Shown one piece after another: positions 48,167 to 60,973 of a stretch of 64,000 nt of DNA. The notes under the pieces were generated by a model. The model saw only the letters and a program-made list of their open reading frames with translations. It made no database searches and had not been told where the DNA came from. The stretch comes from Orbaceae bacterium lpD04 (lineage in GTDB: Bacteria; Pseudomonadota; Gammaproteobacteria; Enterobacterales; Orbaceae): the NCBI GenBank assembly GCA_036251935.1, contig CP133967.1:248001-312000 (forward strand). The letters are read 5' to 3'. The position numbers were made by a program, and so were the translations under genes. Numbering within the stretch: position 1 is the first letter of the stretch; each line of letters opens with the position of its first letter.

Positions 48167-48221
48167 AAGTCAATAGATATTATGCTAGCGGCTTAACAAA
48201 TACTGAAATTGAGTTCTAAAA

Positions 48222-48764
48222 ATGAAACCTGCAATCTTTCTCGACCGTGATGGTACAATTAATATTGATTATAATTATGTGCATAAAATCGATGATTTCC
48301 ATTTTATTGATGGCGTTATAGAGGCTATGGCTGAGTTAAAAAAAATGGGTTTTTTACTCGTTATTACAACTAATCAATCAGGTATTGCAAGAAAAATATT
48401 CTCTCAAGAACAGTTTGATACATTGACGCAGTGGATGGATTGGTCATTAATAGATAGAGGAGTTGAAATTGATGGCGTATATTATTGCCCTCATGATCCT
48501 ATTGATAGCGATTGCGAATGCCGTAAGCCAAAACCCGGGATGATTTTTACTGCTCAAAAAGATTTAGATATCGATATTGCTAATTCATATATGGTTGGTG
48601 ATCGTGTTTCAGATCTTGTTTCTGGTAAAAATGCAGGCGTGAAGAAAACAGTGCTTGTACGCACTGGCGACGCTGTTACAATAGCGGCTGAGAAAGAAGC
48701 TGACTGGATTATTGATAGTTTGGCAGATTTACCTAATAAGATAAAAAATGAGCAATCAATATAA
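48222..48764 (+). CDS. gmhB: D-glycero-beta-D-manno-heptose-1,7-bisphosphate 7-phosphatase
   Basis: HAD-family phosphatase in ADP-heptose synthesis for the lipopolysaccharide core. The 180 residues show FLDRDGTIN (nucleophile Asp and acid/base Asp), TTNQSGIAR, the zinc site YYCPHDP with [10 protein letters not shown], and [16 protein letters not shown]. It lies between metNIQ and the 16S gene, the same neighbourhood as in E. coli. Confidence 0.94.
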   Translation: MKPAIFLDRDGTINIDYNYVHKIDDFHFIDGVIEAMAELKKMGFLLVITTNQSGIARKIFSQEQFDTLTQWMDWSLIDRGVEIDGVYYCPHDPIDSDCECRKPKPGMIFTAQKDLDIDIANSYMVGDRVSDLVSGKNAGVKKTVLVRTGDAVTIAAEKEADWIIDSLADLPNKIKNEQSI

Positions 48765-48791
48765 AAAAGTAAAAATTTTCGAAATAAGATA

Positions 48792-48820
48792 TTGACGCCC
48801 TAAAAGTAAATGTGTAGTAT
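48792..48820 (+). promoter_or_regulatory. rrn promoter for 16S
   Basis: TTGACG (48792-48797), a 17-base spacer and TAGTAT (48815-48820), followed by a discriminator ACGCAACCC. A single rRNA promoter is visible; AT-rich sequence before it could be an UP element. Confidence 0.8.
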
Positions 48821-48833
48821 ACGCAACCCTTGA

Positions 48834-48872
48834 GACAGCAAAAAGAAACACGCTGTCAGCTCTTTAAAAATT
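48834..48872 (+). promoter_or_regulatory. 16S leader hairpin and boxA
   Basis: GACAGC (48834-48839) and GCTGTC (48852-48857) form a boxB-like hairpin directly before boxA, GCTCTTTAAAAATT (48859-48872), the nut-type signal for rRNA antitermination. Confidence 0.75.
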
Positions 48873-48880
48873 AAGAACAG

Positions 48881-48904
48881 ACAATCTGTGTGGGCACTGT
48901 CAGG
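48881..48904 (+). other. 5' arm of the 16S processing stalk
   Basis: This 24-base stretch is complementary, with a few mismatches, to 50555-50578 downstream of 16S. Together they form the long helix cut by RNase III during pre-16S processing. Confidence 0.75.
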
Positions 48905-49008
48905 ACGAAGAAATTAAAGTCTACGGACTTAAAAAAATCAAGTCTTGATAAGTGACACTGAAGATTCATTTGAATATGTCAGAAACAGTTATTGAGCATC
49001 AAACTTTA

Positions 49009-50547
<1,539 letters not shown>

Positions 50548-50554
50548 CGAAGTG

Positions 50555-50578
50555 CCTGACAGTGTTCACATAGATTGT
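50555..50578 (+). other. 3' arm of the 16S processing stalk
   Basis: Pairs with 48881-48904 to enclose the 16S gene in an RNase III stem. Its presence shows that 16S processing does not depend on the unusual downstream spacer. Confidence 0.75.
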
Positions 50579-50605
50579 TTGTTTTTAAAGAGATATCACT
50601 TTATT

Positions 50606-50682
<77 letters not shown>

Positions 50683-50797
50683 ATTCAAATTAATTTTGTT
50701 AAATTATGACCTTGCGTTATTTGGCTATGATGATGCTAGATTAAGCGAATTGGATAATTTAGCAACATTAGCTAAATAAGATGAAGTGAAAGTACAT

Positions 50798-50873
50798 GGG
50801 GCTATAGCTCAGCTGGGAGAGCGCCTGCCTTGCACGCAGGAGGTCAGCGGTTCGATCCCGCTTAGCTCCACCA
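50798..50873 (+). tRNA. tRNA-Ala (TGC)
   Basis: 76 nt with CCA. GGGGCTA pairs with TAGCTCC (one G-U), and the anticodon loop CTTGCAC holds TGC. Second spacer tRNA, in the usual Ile-Ala order. Confidence 0.97.
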
Positions 50874-51186
50874 TTACTCAATATTATTTTTAACCATTAC
50901 CATCCTACAATTCGTTCCTCAATTTTTTATATCCTATACATTTTAAAATTAGTTTGAATCAAAATAGTTCATTATTGCTTCATAAAATACCTTATTTGCA
51001 CCATTTCAAATTATATCAATCACGGTCGATTATCCCACATATAAATATCTATCTATTAATTATTAGCTTAAAAAATATTTTTTTAATTTTATCTTATATC
51101 ACTACTGGCATTATTTTTGCATAAAACTATATACCTATTTGTTCCCATACTATGTTTTATGACATTAATAAGTAGAGGATTTTAAG
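50874..51186. other. Spacer between tRNA-Ala and the aminotransferase gene
   Basis: 313 very AT-rich bases. No terminator is visible after the tRNA, so the 16S transcript could run into the next gene. Weak promoter-like hexamers occur near 51117-51153, but no convincing pair. AGAGG lies ten bases before the next ATG. Confidence 0.45.
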
Positions 51187-52386
51187 ATGATCTCAAAAAC
51201 TGAAAATAGAGTAATATTATCACGTCGAAATTTTTTGACTTATTCAGGCATTGCAATTGGAGGAATATCAATTAGTTCATTTCTTCCTAAAGCATTCGGT
51301 AGCGAAATAATATCAAAAACCACGAATGTTTTACCGGCAGTTGATACAATTGCAACTCCGAGTCTAGAAAATCCAGTTCGTTTGAACTTTAATGAAAATG
51401 CATTAGGAATGTCACCAAATGCTCAAAAAGCGGCAATTTCTGCTGTTAATAAAGCTAACCGATATGCAAAAGCAGAAATACCATTACTTAGCCAATCATT
51501 AGCGAAACATCATAATCTTAGTCCTGAATATATTTTGTTAACAGCTGGATCATCTGAAGGTATTCGTAGCTCAATTGCAGCATGGAGTGGTGAAAATACA
51601 CAATTTGTTATTCCTGAGCTTACTTATGGTGATGGTGAGCAGTTTGCAAATATATTTAATCTTCCTATAACTAAAATACCAAGTTTAAAAGATTGGGCTT
51701 TTGATATAGACGCATTTAAAGCAGCTGTTGATCAATATCCTGGCCGTTCGATTGTTTATTTAGTTAATCCAAATAATCCAACGTCTACGATTGCGCCAAC
51801 TGCGCAAATAATAGAATGGATTCCTAGTAAACCAAAAGACACTATATTTATTGTAGATGAAGCGTATGCTGAGTTCGTAAATGATCCTAACTTTCAATCG
51901 GTCGATACTTTGATTGAACAAGGTTATGATAATATTGTTTTACTTAAAACCTTTTCTAAAATCCATGCGATGGCGGGCTTAAGGGTTGGTTATGTATTAG
52001 CTTCACCTAATAATATCAAAAATATTTCGCAGTTTGTGGCTGGTGAAAAGCTAAATTATTGCGGAGTGTGTGCCGCATTAGCCTCAATGGAAGATGCTGA
52101 CTTTCTTGCATATTCTAAGCAAACAACTGATACCTCTAGACAAATAATGGAGCAAGTGTTAGATGAATTAGGATTTTATTATTTACCTTCACAAACTAAC
52201 TTTATATTCCACCAAATTGGTACTGACCTCGCACAGTATCAGCAATTATTACAAGATAAACATATTTTTGTTGGACGAGCTTTTCCCCCAGCTGATCGCT
52301 GGAGCAGAATTTCATTAGGTACACCAGGTGAAATGCTTTACACGGCAAATGTACTTCGTCAATTAAGATCGCAGAATTTGATATAA
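51187..52386 (+). CDS. Tat-exported HisC-family PLP aminotransferase inside the rrn spacer
   Basis: A 399-residue fold-type I aminotransferase of the histidinol-phosphate aminotransferase family. Visible are NFNENALG, AGSSEGI, NPNNPTST with its PLP-binding Asn, DEAYAEF with the pyridine-binding Asp, and the Schiff-base Lys258 in KTFSKIHAMAGLRVGY, then SRISLGT with the substrate-carboxylate Arg. The N-terminus has a twin-arginine signal: S-R-R-N-F-L at 12-17, a hydrophobic stretch and a likely cut near SFLPKAFGSE. A periplasmic PLP enzyme is thus predicted. The substrate is unknown; histidine synthesis is unlikely outside the cytoplasm. The odd feature is the location, between the spacer tRNAs and 23S. 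Confidence 0.88.
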   Translation: MISKTENRVILSRRNFLTYSGIAIGGISISSFLPKAFGSEIISKTTNVLPAVDTIATPSLENPVRLNFNENALGMSPNAQKAAISAVNKANRYAKAEIPLLSQSLAKHHNLSPEYILLTAGSSEGIRSSIAAWSGENTQFVIPELTYGDGEQFANIFNLPITKIPSLKDWAFDIDAFKAAVDQYPGRSIVYLVNPNNPTSTIAPTAQIIEWIPSKPKDTIFIVDEAYAEFVNDPNFQSVDTLIEQGYDNIVLLKTFSKIHAMAGLRVGYVLASPNNIKNISQFVAGEKLNYCGVCAALASMEDADFLAYSKQTTDTSRQIMEQVLDELGFYYLPSQTNFIFHQIGTDLAQYQQLLQDKHIFVGRAFPPADRWSRISLGTPGEMLYTANVLRQLRSQNLI

Positions 52387-52471
52387 CAAGCTTAATTATT
52401 CGTAATTTAACTGATTAAAAAACGGTCATTAATTAATTGATAATCTATTTTTATTTGATGTATTCAATTAT

Positions 52472-52521
52472 TTTATTTGTTACTGATATTAGATTTTTAG
52501 CCTGTATCAGTAACAAATAAA
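52472..52521. repeat. 17-bp perfect inverted repeat in the rrn spacer
   Basis: Arms TTTATTTGTTACTGATA (52472-52488) and TATCAGTAACAAATAAA (52505-52521) pair without mismatch around a 16-base loop. It lies 86 bases after the aminotransferase stop. There is no T tract after the second arm, so a standard intrinsic terminator is doubtful; it may act as a transcript end stabiliser, protein site or insertion scar. Confidence 0.65.
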
Positions 52522-52614
52522 CTGCAGAAACAAGCCATTTGATTTTGATGTAATCAAATTTAGAATAAAATAAAAACAATTGAAATATATTTTCATTTTT
52601 TTTCAAAATTAGAG

Positions 52615-52643
52615 TTGTGTTATTAAAAAATCTATACTAATAT
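52615..52643 (+). promoter_or_regulatory. rRNA-type promoter directly upstream of 23S
   Basis: TTGTGT (52615-52620), a 17-base spacer and TAATAT (52638-52643), then the discriminator AGCGCCCA, close to the GCGCC element of stringently controlled rrn P1 promoters. A run of A and T tracts just upstream resembles an UP element. The -35 matches consensus at only three positions, usual for UP-dependent rRNA promoters. Function is inferred. Confidence 0.6.
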
Positions 52644-52687
52644 AGCGCCCACTTCAGAGATGAGACAGTATTAAAGTTTAGAAGTAA

Positions 52688-52762
52688 TAAATAAAGCGAT
52701 ATTTCGCTACTTATTTATGAGGGTATGTAAATATGCTCTAATAAATAATGCTCTTTAACAAT
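52688..52762 (+). promoter_or_regulatory. 23S leader hairpin and boxA
   Basis: A hairpin built on AAAGCGA/TCGCT with extended AT pairing (52688-52717) precedes boxA TGCTCTTTAACAAT (52749-52762). BoxA is normal in 16S-23S spacers, but the promoter-hairpin-boxA order repeats the 16S leader layout. Confidence 0.7.
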
Positions 52763-52894
52763 ATGGAACAAGCTGAAAGAAACGAGTTCTCGTTTTATTT
52801 GAAGTTTGATGTAGATGAAAATCTAGATTGATATTTTAGATAAGATAGAGAAAAAAAGCGAAATTGAGAAAACTGAGACAACTGTAAGTTGTAA

Positions 52895-55797
<2,903 letters not shown>

Positions 55798-55950
55798 ACA
55801 ACTTAGAGTTGTTTCAAATCTCAAAGAGAATTTCGGCTTGAACTGTATTGAGTATATGGTGATGATGTAGAGTGGGTATAAAGATATTTTATTATATAGA
55901 AATATTTATATTTATGATTAACTCATCGTTATATAAGAGAAAACGAGTTA

Positions 55951-56069
55951 TGTCTGGCGGCAATGTTGCGGTGGTCCCACCTGATCCATGCCGAACTCAG
56001 AAGTGAAACGCCGTGAAGCCGATGGTAGTGTGGGGGTTACCCCATGTGAGAGTAGGTCACCGCCAGACT
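55951..56069 (+). rRNA. rrf: 5S ribosomal RNA
   Basis: About 119-120 nt, TGTCTGGCGG to CCGCCAGACT, with the conserved core GATCCATGCCGAACTCAGAAG. It follows 23S after about 150 bases, without a distal tRNA. Confidence 0.97.
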
Positions 56070-56081
56070 TTTAATATTAAG

Positions 56082-56113
56082 AAGCCCCTTGCCGTTTGGT
56101 AAGGGGCTTTTTT
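56082..56113 (+). terminator. Terminator of the rRNA locus
   Basis: AAGCCCCTT and AAGGGGCTT arms around a GCCGTTTGGT loop, followed by a T run, 13 bases after 5S. Confidence 0.9.
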
Positions 56114-56268
56114 CATTTGTTAAAATTTTATTTTCCATTATAAATTGTTGATTTAATTTAAATTTTCATCATTATTACGCATTTCGTGTAATTTTTTAGT
56201 AAAAAGAACTGACTTTTTTCCCATCTTATTGATAATATAGATCATCCACAACTATTCTCTATATTACT

Positions 56269-56961
56269 ATGATTAATATTCTACTGATTGATGATGATGT
56301 TGAACTTTCGCAAATGCTAAGTGAATATTTGACTAATGAGAGCTTTAAAGTAACGGCAGTTTACACTGGACAAGAAGGTATTGATCAAGCTTTGTCAGGT
56401 AAATTTAAAGCGGTAATTTTAGATATTATGCTACCTGATATAAATGGTATCGATGTTCTAAAAAATATTCGCCAAGCGATTAATATTCCTGTCATTATGT
56501 TAACAGCAAAAGGTGATAACATTGATCGAGTATTAGGATTAGAGTTAGGCGCCGATGATTATGTTCCTAAACCTTGTTATCCACGAGAGCTGCTAGCACG
56601 ATTAAGAGCAGTATTAAGGCGTGTTGATGAGCAGGCTGCTCAAAGTCAAGGTGAAGCAAATAGTAAAAAATATGAACTACATAATTTAGTGCTTGATATC
56701 CCACAGCGGCAGTGTCGTTGGAATGATGTCGTCATTGAATTAACATCAACAGAATTCAACTTGCTTGCTTTATTAGTTAAGAATCAAGATCGAGTTGTAA
56801 CTAAAGAAGAACTTTCTGAAGTTGGTTTAGGCCGAGCAAGGGAACTTTATGATCGAAGTGTTGATGTTCATATTAGTAATATTCGTCAAAAATTACATCA
56901 GCTGACCAAAGATGCTGTAACGATTGAGACAATAAGAGCCGTTGGTTATAGAATTAGATAG
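56269..56961 (+). CDS. OmpR-family response regulator, CpxR-like
   Basis: A 230-residue regulator with receiver (DDD at 8-10, phospho-acceptor Asp52 in VILDIMLPD, Lys in VPKPCYPREL) and winged-helix domain (LTSTEFNLLALLVKNQ and SVDVHISNIRQKL). The sequence is closest in style to CpxR, and the genuine CpxR is at 15227, so this looks like a paralogous system with a different input. It has no strong ribosome site before ATG 56269 and shares its final base with the start of the kinase gene. Confidence 0.88.
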   Translation: MINILLIDDDVELSQMLSEYLTNESFKVTAVYTGQEGIDQALSGKFKAVILDIMLPDINGIDVLKNIRQAINIPVIMLTAKGDNIDRVLGLELGADDYVPKPCYPRELLARLRAVLRRVDEQAAQSQGEANSKKYELHNLVLDIPQRQCRWNDVVIELTSTEFNLLALLVKNQDRVVTKEELSEVGLGRARELYDRSVDVHISNIRQKLHQLTKDAVTIETIRAVGYRIR

Positions 56962-58262
56962 TGACATTGATGAATCGACGCCTGTTTTGGAAAATCCTTA
57001 TAATTTTCTGGGGGATTTTCTATCTCACTTTTCAGCTCACATGGATTGGATTTACGTTTTATCTTGAAAGTCGTGAACCACGAACGTATTACCATATCCC
57101 GACGAAAGTTGAAATGATTGCACAATTAGTGCAAATATCAGGTGAGCAAGAGGCGACTAATTTTATCACCCATTTATCTGAGCCTGAGCGCGGATGCTTT
57201 TTTATTACATTATTTAATTCACAAGATGAGCATCTAGCGTTAACGTCTGACACAATGAATGACAGCTCATTCATTTATCAAAAAACAGCCATAGCGCCCG
57301 ATGGGCTGACATATTTAATTTCTTACCAAGACAATGATAAAAGTTATGGTAAAGGTATTATATTTAATATGCCTGTTCCGATGTTTTTGATGGGTATTGC
57401 TGGTGGTTTATTTTTCAGCCTCTTTTTAGCTTGGAACTTAACTCGCCCAATGAAGCTACTAAGAGAAGGTTTCTATCGGGTATCACAAGGCGACCTATCA
57501 GTAAGGCTTTTTGATAAGCTTAAAAAGCGCCATGATGAGTTAAGTGAGTTAGCACTAGATTTTGACTCAATGGTTGAACAACTCAATATTCTCATTTCCG
57601 ACCGACAAGCGTTATTGCATGATGTTTCCCATGAGCTGCGAACTCCTTTAGCTCGTTTACAACTGGCGATTGGACTTGCTCAACAAAATAAACAAAACAT
57701 TGATAATTCATTGCAGCGTATTGAACTCGAATCACAACGCTTAGATACGCTAATTGGTGAAATATTAAATTACTCTCGAACAGAAATCAGTATTCCGCTT
57801 GATGAATATTTTGATCTTAAAGACTTAATTACCGTGGTTGTTGATGATGCCAAATATGAAGCAACCCCGCAGGGCATTATTATTAATTTCACATCAGCCC
57901 CTTTGATCCATACTATAATCAAAGGTAATTCCGAGCAGATCCGCCGCGCAGTTGAAAATATTATTCGTAATGCGATCCGTTTTTCTGAATCAGGGCAGCA
58001 AATTGATTTAGTATTAAAAGAGAGTGGTCGCTACTTACAAATTGATGTCAGCGATAATGGGCCGGGCGTTGAAGAGCATAAATTATCGAGTATATTTGAA
58101 CCTTTTGTTCGCATCCAGTCACCTCAATTAGGCAAAGGGTATGGTTTAGGACTTGCTATCGCAAGAAAGATCATCATTATGCATAATGGTACCACACAGG
58201 CGCGTAACAAAGCATCTGGTGGTTTAATTATGACAATCAAGCTTCCTTACTGGCGAGCTTAA
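56961..58262 (+). CDS. Sensor histidine kinase, CpxA-like
   Basis: A 433-residue partner of the preceding regulator. Start is GTG 56961, overlapping the regulator stop, or ATG 56970. A membrane helix (about 10-32), a periplasmic sensor of about 110 residues, a second helix (about 143-166) and HAMP lead to the H box [20 protein letters not shown] box IIRNAIRFSES and G boxes DNGPGV and GKGYGLGLAIA. The periplasmic domain does not resemble that of CpxA, so the signal is unknown. The gene converges with the peptidase gene, 3 bases apart. Confidence 0.88.
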   Translation: MTLMNRRLFWKILIIFWGIFYLTFQLTWIGFTFYLESREPRTYYHIPTKVEMIAQLVQISGEQEATNFITHLSEPERGCFFITLFNSQDEHLALTSDTMNDSSFIYQKTAIAPDGLTYLISYQDNDKSYGKGIIFNMPVPMFLMGIAGGLFFSLFLAWNLTRPMKLLREGFYRVSQGDLSVRLFDKLKKRHDELSELALDFDSMVEQLNILISDRQALLHDVSHELRTPLARLQLAIGLAQQNKQNIDNSLQRIELESQRLDTLIGEILNYSRTEISIPLDEYFDLKDLITVVVDDAKYEATPQGIIINFTSAPLIHTIIKGNSEQIRRAVENIIRNAIRFSESGQQIDLVLKESGRYLQIDVSDNGPGVEEHKLSSIFEPFVRIQSPQLGKGYGLGLAIARKIIIMHNGTTQARNKASGGLIMTIKLPYWRA

Positions 58263-58265
58263 ATA

Positions 58266-58985
58266 TTAATAACAATCTTTACTTACATCAAGTACATATT
58301 CTTGCAATAGAGCCTTCAATTTAATTTTATTGTGACCAGCAAAATTTAATTTAGATATTATCGCTTTATCATCTTGTTGTAAGATATGTTTATATTGCTG
58401 AAGATAGTTTTTTGCAATTGGTTTATAAGACCAATGCCACTCTTCGGGATTATAGCCACCCTCTCGGCCCTCACTAAACGGCTGACAAAATCCATATTTT
58501 GGCATGTTTTCTAGTAGCCATTGATATAAAATCTCCCCTTGCTTTGTACTGCGAAAATAGTCTGAAGAGACACTTGTAATATCAACATCTGTTCCCCAAT
58601 GATGCCTTGAACTTCCTGGCATTGATGAGTATTTTAAAATATCTTTCGCTGTATCTTGCTCATTTTTTAACTTAGGAAAAAGGGTGTCCCACTTACGCTG
58701 CCAAATGCCATTTTGATAATTATAGTTGCGTGTCGCACTGACAATAATAAATGGATTATTCGGATATTGCTTTTTAAAGTCATGGTAGGCTTTTATAAGT
58801 TGCTCTGTCGGTTCTTTTTGTAGATACATACCAGATTTATTGACTGGCAGTACAGTACTATCAAGTGCAACAAACTCTTGATCTAATTTTTCATTAAATT
58901 GACCAATTAATTTTTCGAGTGGGATTGTATTTGCCATAGTGATAAACGGTAACACCATTAAAATTAATAAACTGTATTTTTTCAT
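58266..58985 (-). CDS. Exported D,D-carboxypeptidase-type M15 peptidase (VanY/LdcB-like)
   Basis: A 239-residue protein with signal peptide (about 1-18, ending TMA before NTI). The zinc motif of M15B peptidases is present as SRHHWGTDVDI (His and Asp ligands, near 127-137) with the second part EEWHWSY (catalytic Glu and third ligand His, near 180). The family trims peptidoglycan stem peptides, tetra- or pentapeptides. It converges with the two-component operon with a 3-base gap, and the pair could be linked to cell-wall maintenance, but this is only suggested by proximity. Confidence 0.85.
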   Translation of the reverse strand: MKKYSLLILMVLPFITMANTIPLEKLIGQFNEKLDQEFVALDSTVLPVNKSGMYLQKEPTEQLIKAYHDFKKQYPNNPFIIVSATRNYNYQNGIWQRKWDTLFPKLKNEQDTAKDILKYSSMPGSSRHHWGTDVDITSVSSDYFRSTKQGEILYQWLLENMPKYGFCQPFSEGREGGYNPEEWHWSYKPIAKNYLQQYKHILQQDDKAIISKLNFAGHNKIKLKALLQEYVLDVSKDCY

Positions 58986-59101
58986 GCGATCTAAGACGTA
59001 ATTATTCGAATATTATTAGCCAGATGGATTGTAAAACAGTATAATCCTTCCTCAATTTTTGTCATATATTTTTTCGCCATAATGTGTAAAAACGAGGCCT
59101 T

Positions 59102-60289
59102 ATGTCTACAAATACTTTAGATAATGCTCAACTTGAGCCATGTCATTTACCATCAGCTAATGATAGTTCATCAGATAAAGTCAATTTATTGGATTTTACT
59201 CGCCCACAATTGAGAGAGTTCTTTAAAAATATGGGTGAGAAACCGTTTCGTGCAGATCAAGTCATGAAATGGATGTATCACTTTGGTTACGATGATTTTG
59301 AGTTAATGACTGATATTAACAAAACATTACGTGATAAACTTAAAACCATCGCTGAAATTAAAGCGCCAGAAGTTGCGCAAGAGCAGCGCTCATCTGATGG
59401 TACGATTAAATGGGCATTAGATGTTGGCAATAATCAGCTAATTGAATGCGTTTATATTCCTGAGCGTGATAGGGCAACCTTATGTGTATCTTCACAAGTC
59501 GGGTGTGCACTTGCATGTAAATTTTGTTCAACGGCTCAGCAAGGATTTAACCGTAATTTGCGTGTTGCAGAAATTATAGGACAAGTATGGCGAGCCTCAA
59601 AAATTATTGGTGTTACAGGTAAACTCATTGACCGCCCAATTACCAATGTGGTTATGATGGGAATGGGGGAACCACTGCTTAATTTATCTAACGTTGTTCC
59701 AGCTATGGAAATTATGCTAGATGATTTTGCTTATGGATTATCAAAACGTCGCGTCACATTGTCGACGTCAGGTGTTGTACCTGCTTTAGATAAAATGGCT
59801 GGCATGATCGACGTTGCACTTGCTATTTCGCTACATGCCCCAAATGATGAAATTCGTAGTCAAATTATGCCAATTAATGATAAATATAATATGGCGACTT
59901 TGCGTGATTCTATTCATCGTTACCTTGCGGTATCTAATGCTAATCATGGTAAAGTAACTATCGAGTATGTACTACTTAATCAGGTTAATGACGGCGTTGA
60001 ACATGCGCATCAGCTTGCACAGTTTTTAAAAAATACCCCATGTAAGATTAACTTAATTCCATGGAATCCATTTCCTGGTGCGCCATATTCACGAAGTTCT
60101 AATACCCGTATTGATCGGTTTATGAAAACATTAATGGAATATGGTTTCACTGTAATTGTACGTAAAACGCGTGGTGATGATATTGATGCAGCTTGTGGAC
60201 AGCTAGCTGGCGATGTGCTTGATAGAACTAAACGAACTAAATTAGTTAAATCAACATTATCGCAATCGTTTATTGATGTCAGGCAATAA
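59102..60289 (+). CDS. rlmN: Dual-specificity 23S rRNA/tRNA adenine-C2 methyltransferase
   Basis: Radical-SAM enzyme that methylates C2 of A2503 in 23S rRNA and A37 in several tRNAs. The 395-residue product contains [22 protein letters not shown] with the cluster Cys residues, [20 protein letters not shown]-type AISLHAPND, and a C-terminal [14 protein letters not shown] with the methyl-carrying Cys. GAGG precedes the ATG. Downstream pilW is a conserved neighbour in gammaproteobacteria. Confidence 0.95.
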   Translation: MSTNTLDNAQLEPCHLPSANDSSSDKVNLLDFTRPQLREFFKNMGEKPFRADQVMKWMYHFGYDDFELMTDINKTLRDKLKTIAEIKAPEVAQEQRSSDGTIKWALDVGNNQLIECVYIPERDRATLCVSSQVGCALACKFCSTAQQGFNRNLRVAEIIGQVWRASKIIGVTGKLIDRPITNVVMMGMGEPLLNLSNVVPAMEIMLDDFAYGLSKRRVTLSTSGVVPALDKMAGMIDVALAISLHAPNDEIRSQIMPINDKYNMATLRDSIHRYLAVSNANHGKVTIEYVLLNQVNDGVEHAHQLAQFLKNTPCKINLIPWNPFPGAPYSRSSNTRIDRFMKTLMEYGFTVIVRKTRGDDIDAACGQLAGDVLDRTKRTKLVKSTLSQSFIDVRQ

Positions 60290-60307
60290 CATGAGTAGAT
60301 AAATACT

Positions 60308-60943
60308 ATGTTTAAATCACTATTATATGTCGCAATATGCTTATTATCACTTGTTAGCTTAGCAAGCTGCCACTTTACGCCAGAGCAGCAACAAGAGTTT
60401 GATCCTGAGCTTGCCGCGTTAGCAAGGTTAAAATTGGGCTTGGGATATTTAGCACAAGCGAAGGATTCAACCGATAAATCGAATGAAGATATTAAACTTG
60501 CACACTATAATCTTACATTAGCGAATAAATACTCGCCTAATAACCCGAATGTTATGCTTGGAATGGCGTTATTTGATCAGCATGTTGGTGAGCTTCAAGA
60601 GGCTGACGTGATTTATCAAACGATAGTTAAAATGCAGCCAACTAATGGTTTGTACCGAATCCATTATGGCACTTTTCTATGTGGCATGGGGCATTATCAA
60701 GAGGCTCGAGGCCAATACAAAATAGCAATTAGCCTTAATCGACCACAGTGGAAGATGGATGGGCTTGAACAGCTTGGCTACTGCGCGATTCAAAACACCG
60801 ATATCGCCCAAGCGAATGAAGCATTTAAATCTCTATTTCAATATAATGCCAATAAACGGCAAGATGTGATAACTACGGCTGACATATATCGACAACAAGG
60901 TGACATACAAATTGCGAGATATTTATTAGCTATTAGTAAATAA
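60308..60943 (+). CDS. pilW: Type IV pilus stability lipoprotein PilW/PilF
   Basis: A 211-residue outer-membrane lipoprotein with lipobox L-A-S-C (Cys near 21) and about five TPR units, for example ARLKLGLGYLAQ, AHYNLTLANKYSPNNPNV, YRIHYGTFLCGMGHYQEA and AIQNTDIAQANEAF. The family pilots the PilQ secretin. The position after rlmN is the standard one. Some Orbaceae carry type IV pili, but no other pilus gene is in this window. Confidence 0.85.
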   Translation: MFKSLLYVAICLLSLVSLASCHFTPEQQQEFDPELAALARLKLGLGYLAQAKDSTDKSNEDIKLAHYNLTLANKYSPNNPNVMLGMALFDQHVGELQEADVIYQTIVKMQPTNGLYRIHYGTFLCGMGHYQEARGQYKIAISLNRPQWKMDGLEQLGYCAIQNTDIAQANEAFKSLFQYNANKRQDVITTADIYRQQGDIQIARYLLAISK

Positions 60944-60973
60944 AATAATGATAACAATAAAAGTTGGAACAAT

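Larger units (their letters stand above)
52387..52894. promoter_or_regulatory. Region between the aminotransferase gene and 23S
   Basis: 508 bases. In order: a 17-bp inverted repeat (52472-52521), an AT-rich tract with A and T runs (about 52560-52612), an rRNA-type promoter (52615-52643), a leader hairpin (52688-52717), boxA (52749-52762) and the 5' arm of the 23S processing stem (about 52880-52895). Confidence 0.65.

Noticed and set aside
52545-52560. TTGAT-GTA-ATCAA near 52550 as an FNR site
   Set aside because: Spacer is three bases instead of four, which breaks the FNR geometry.
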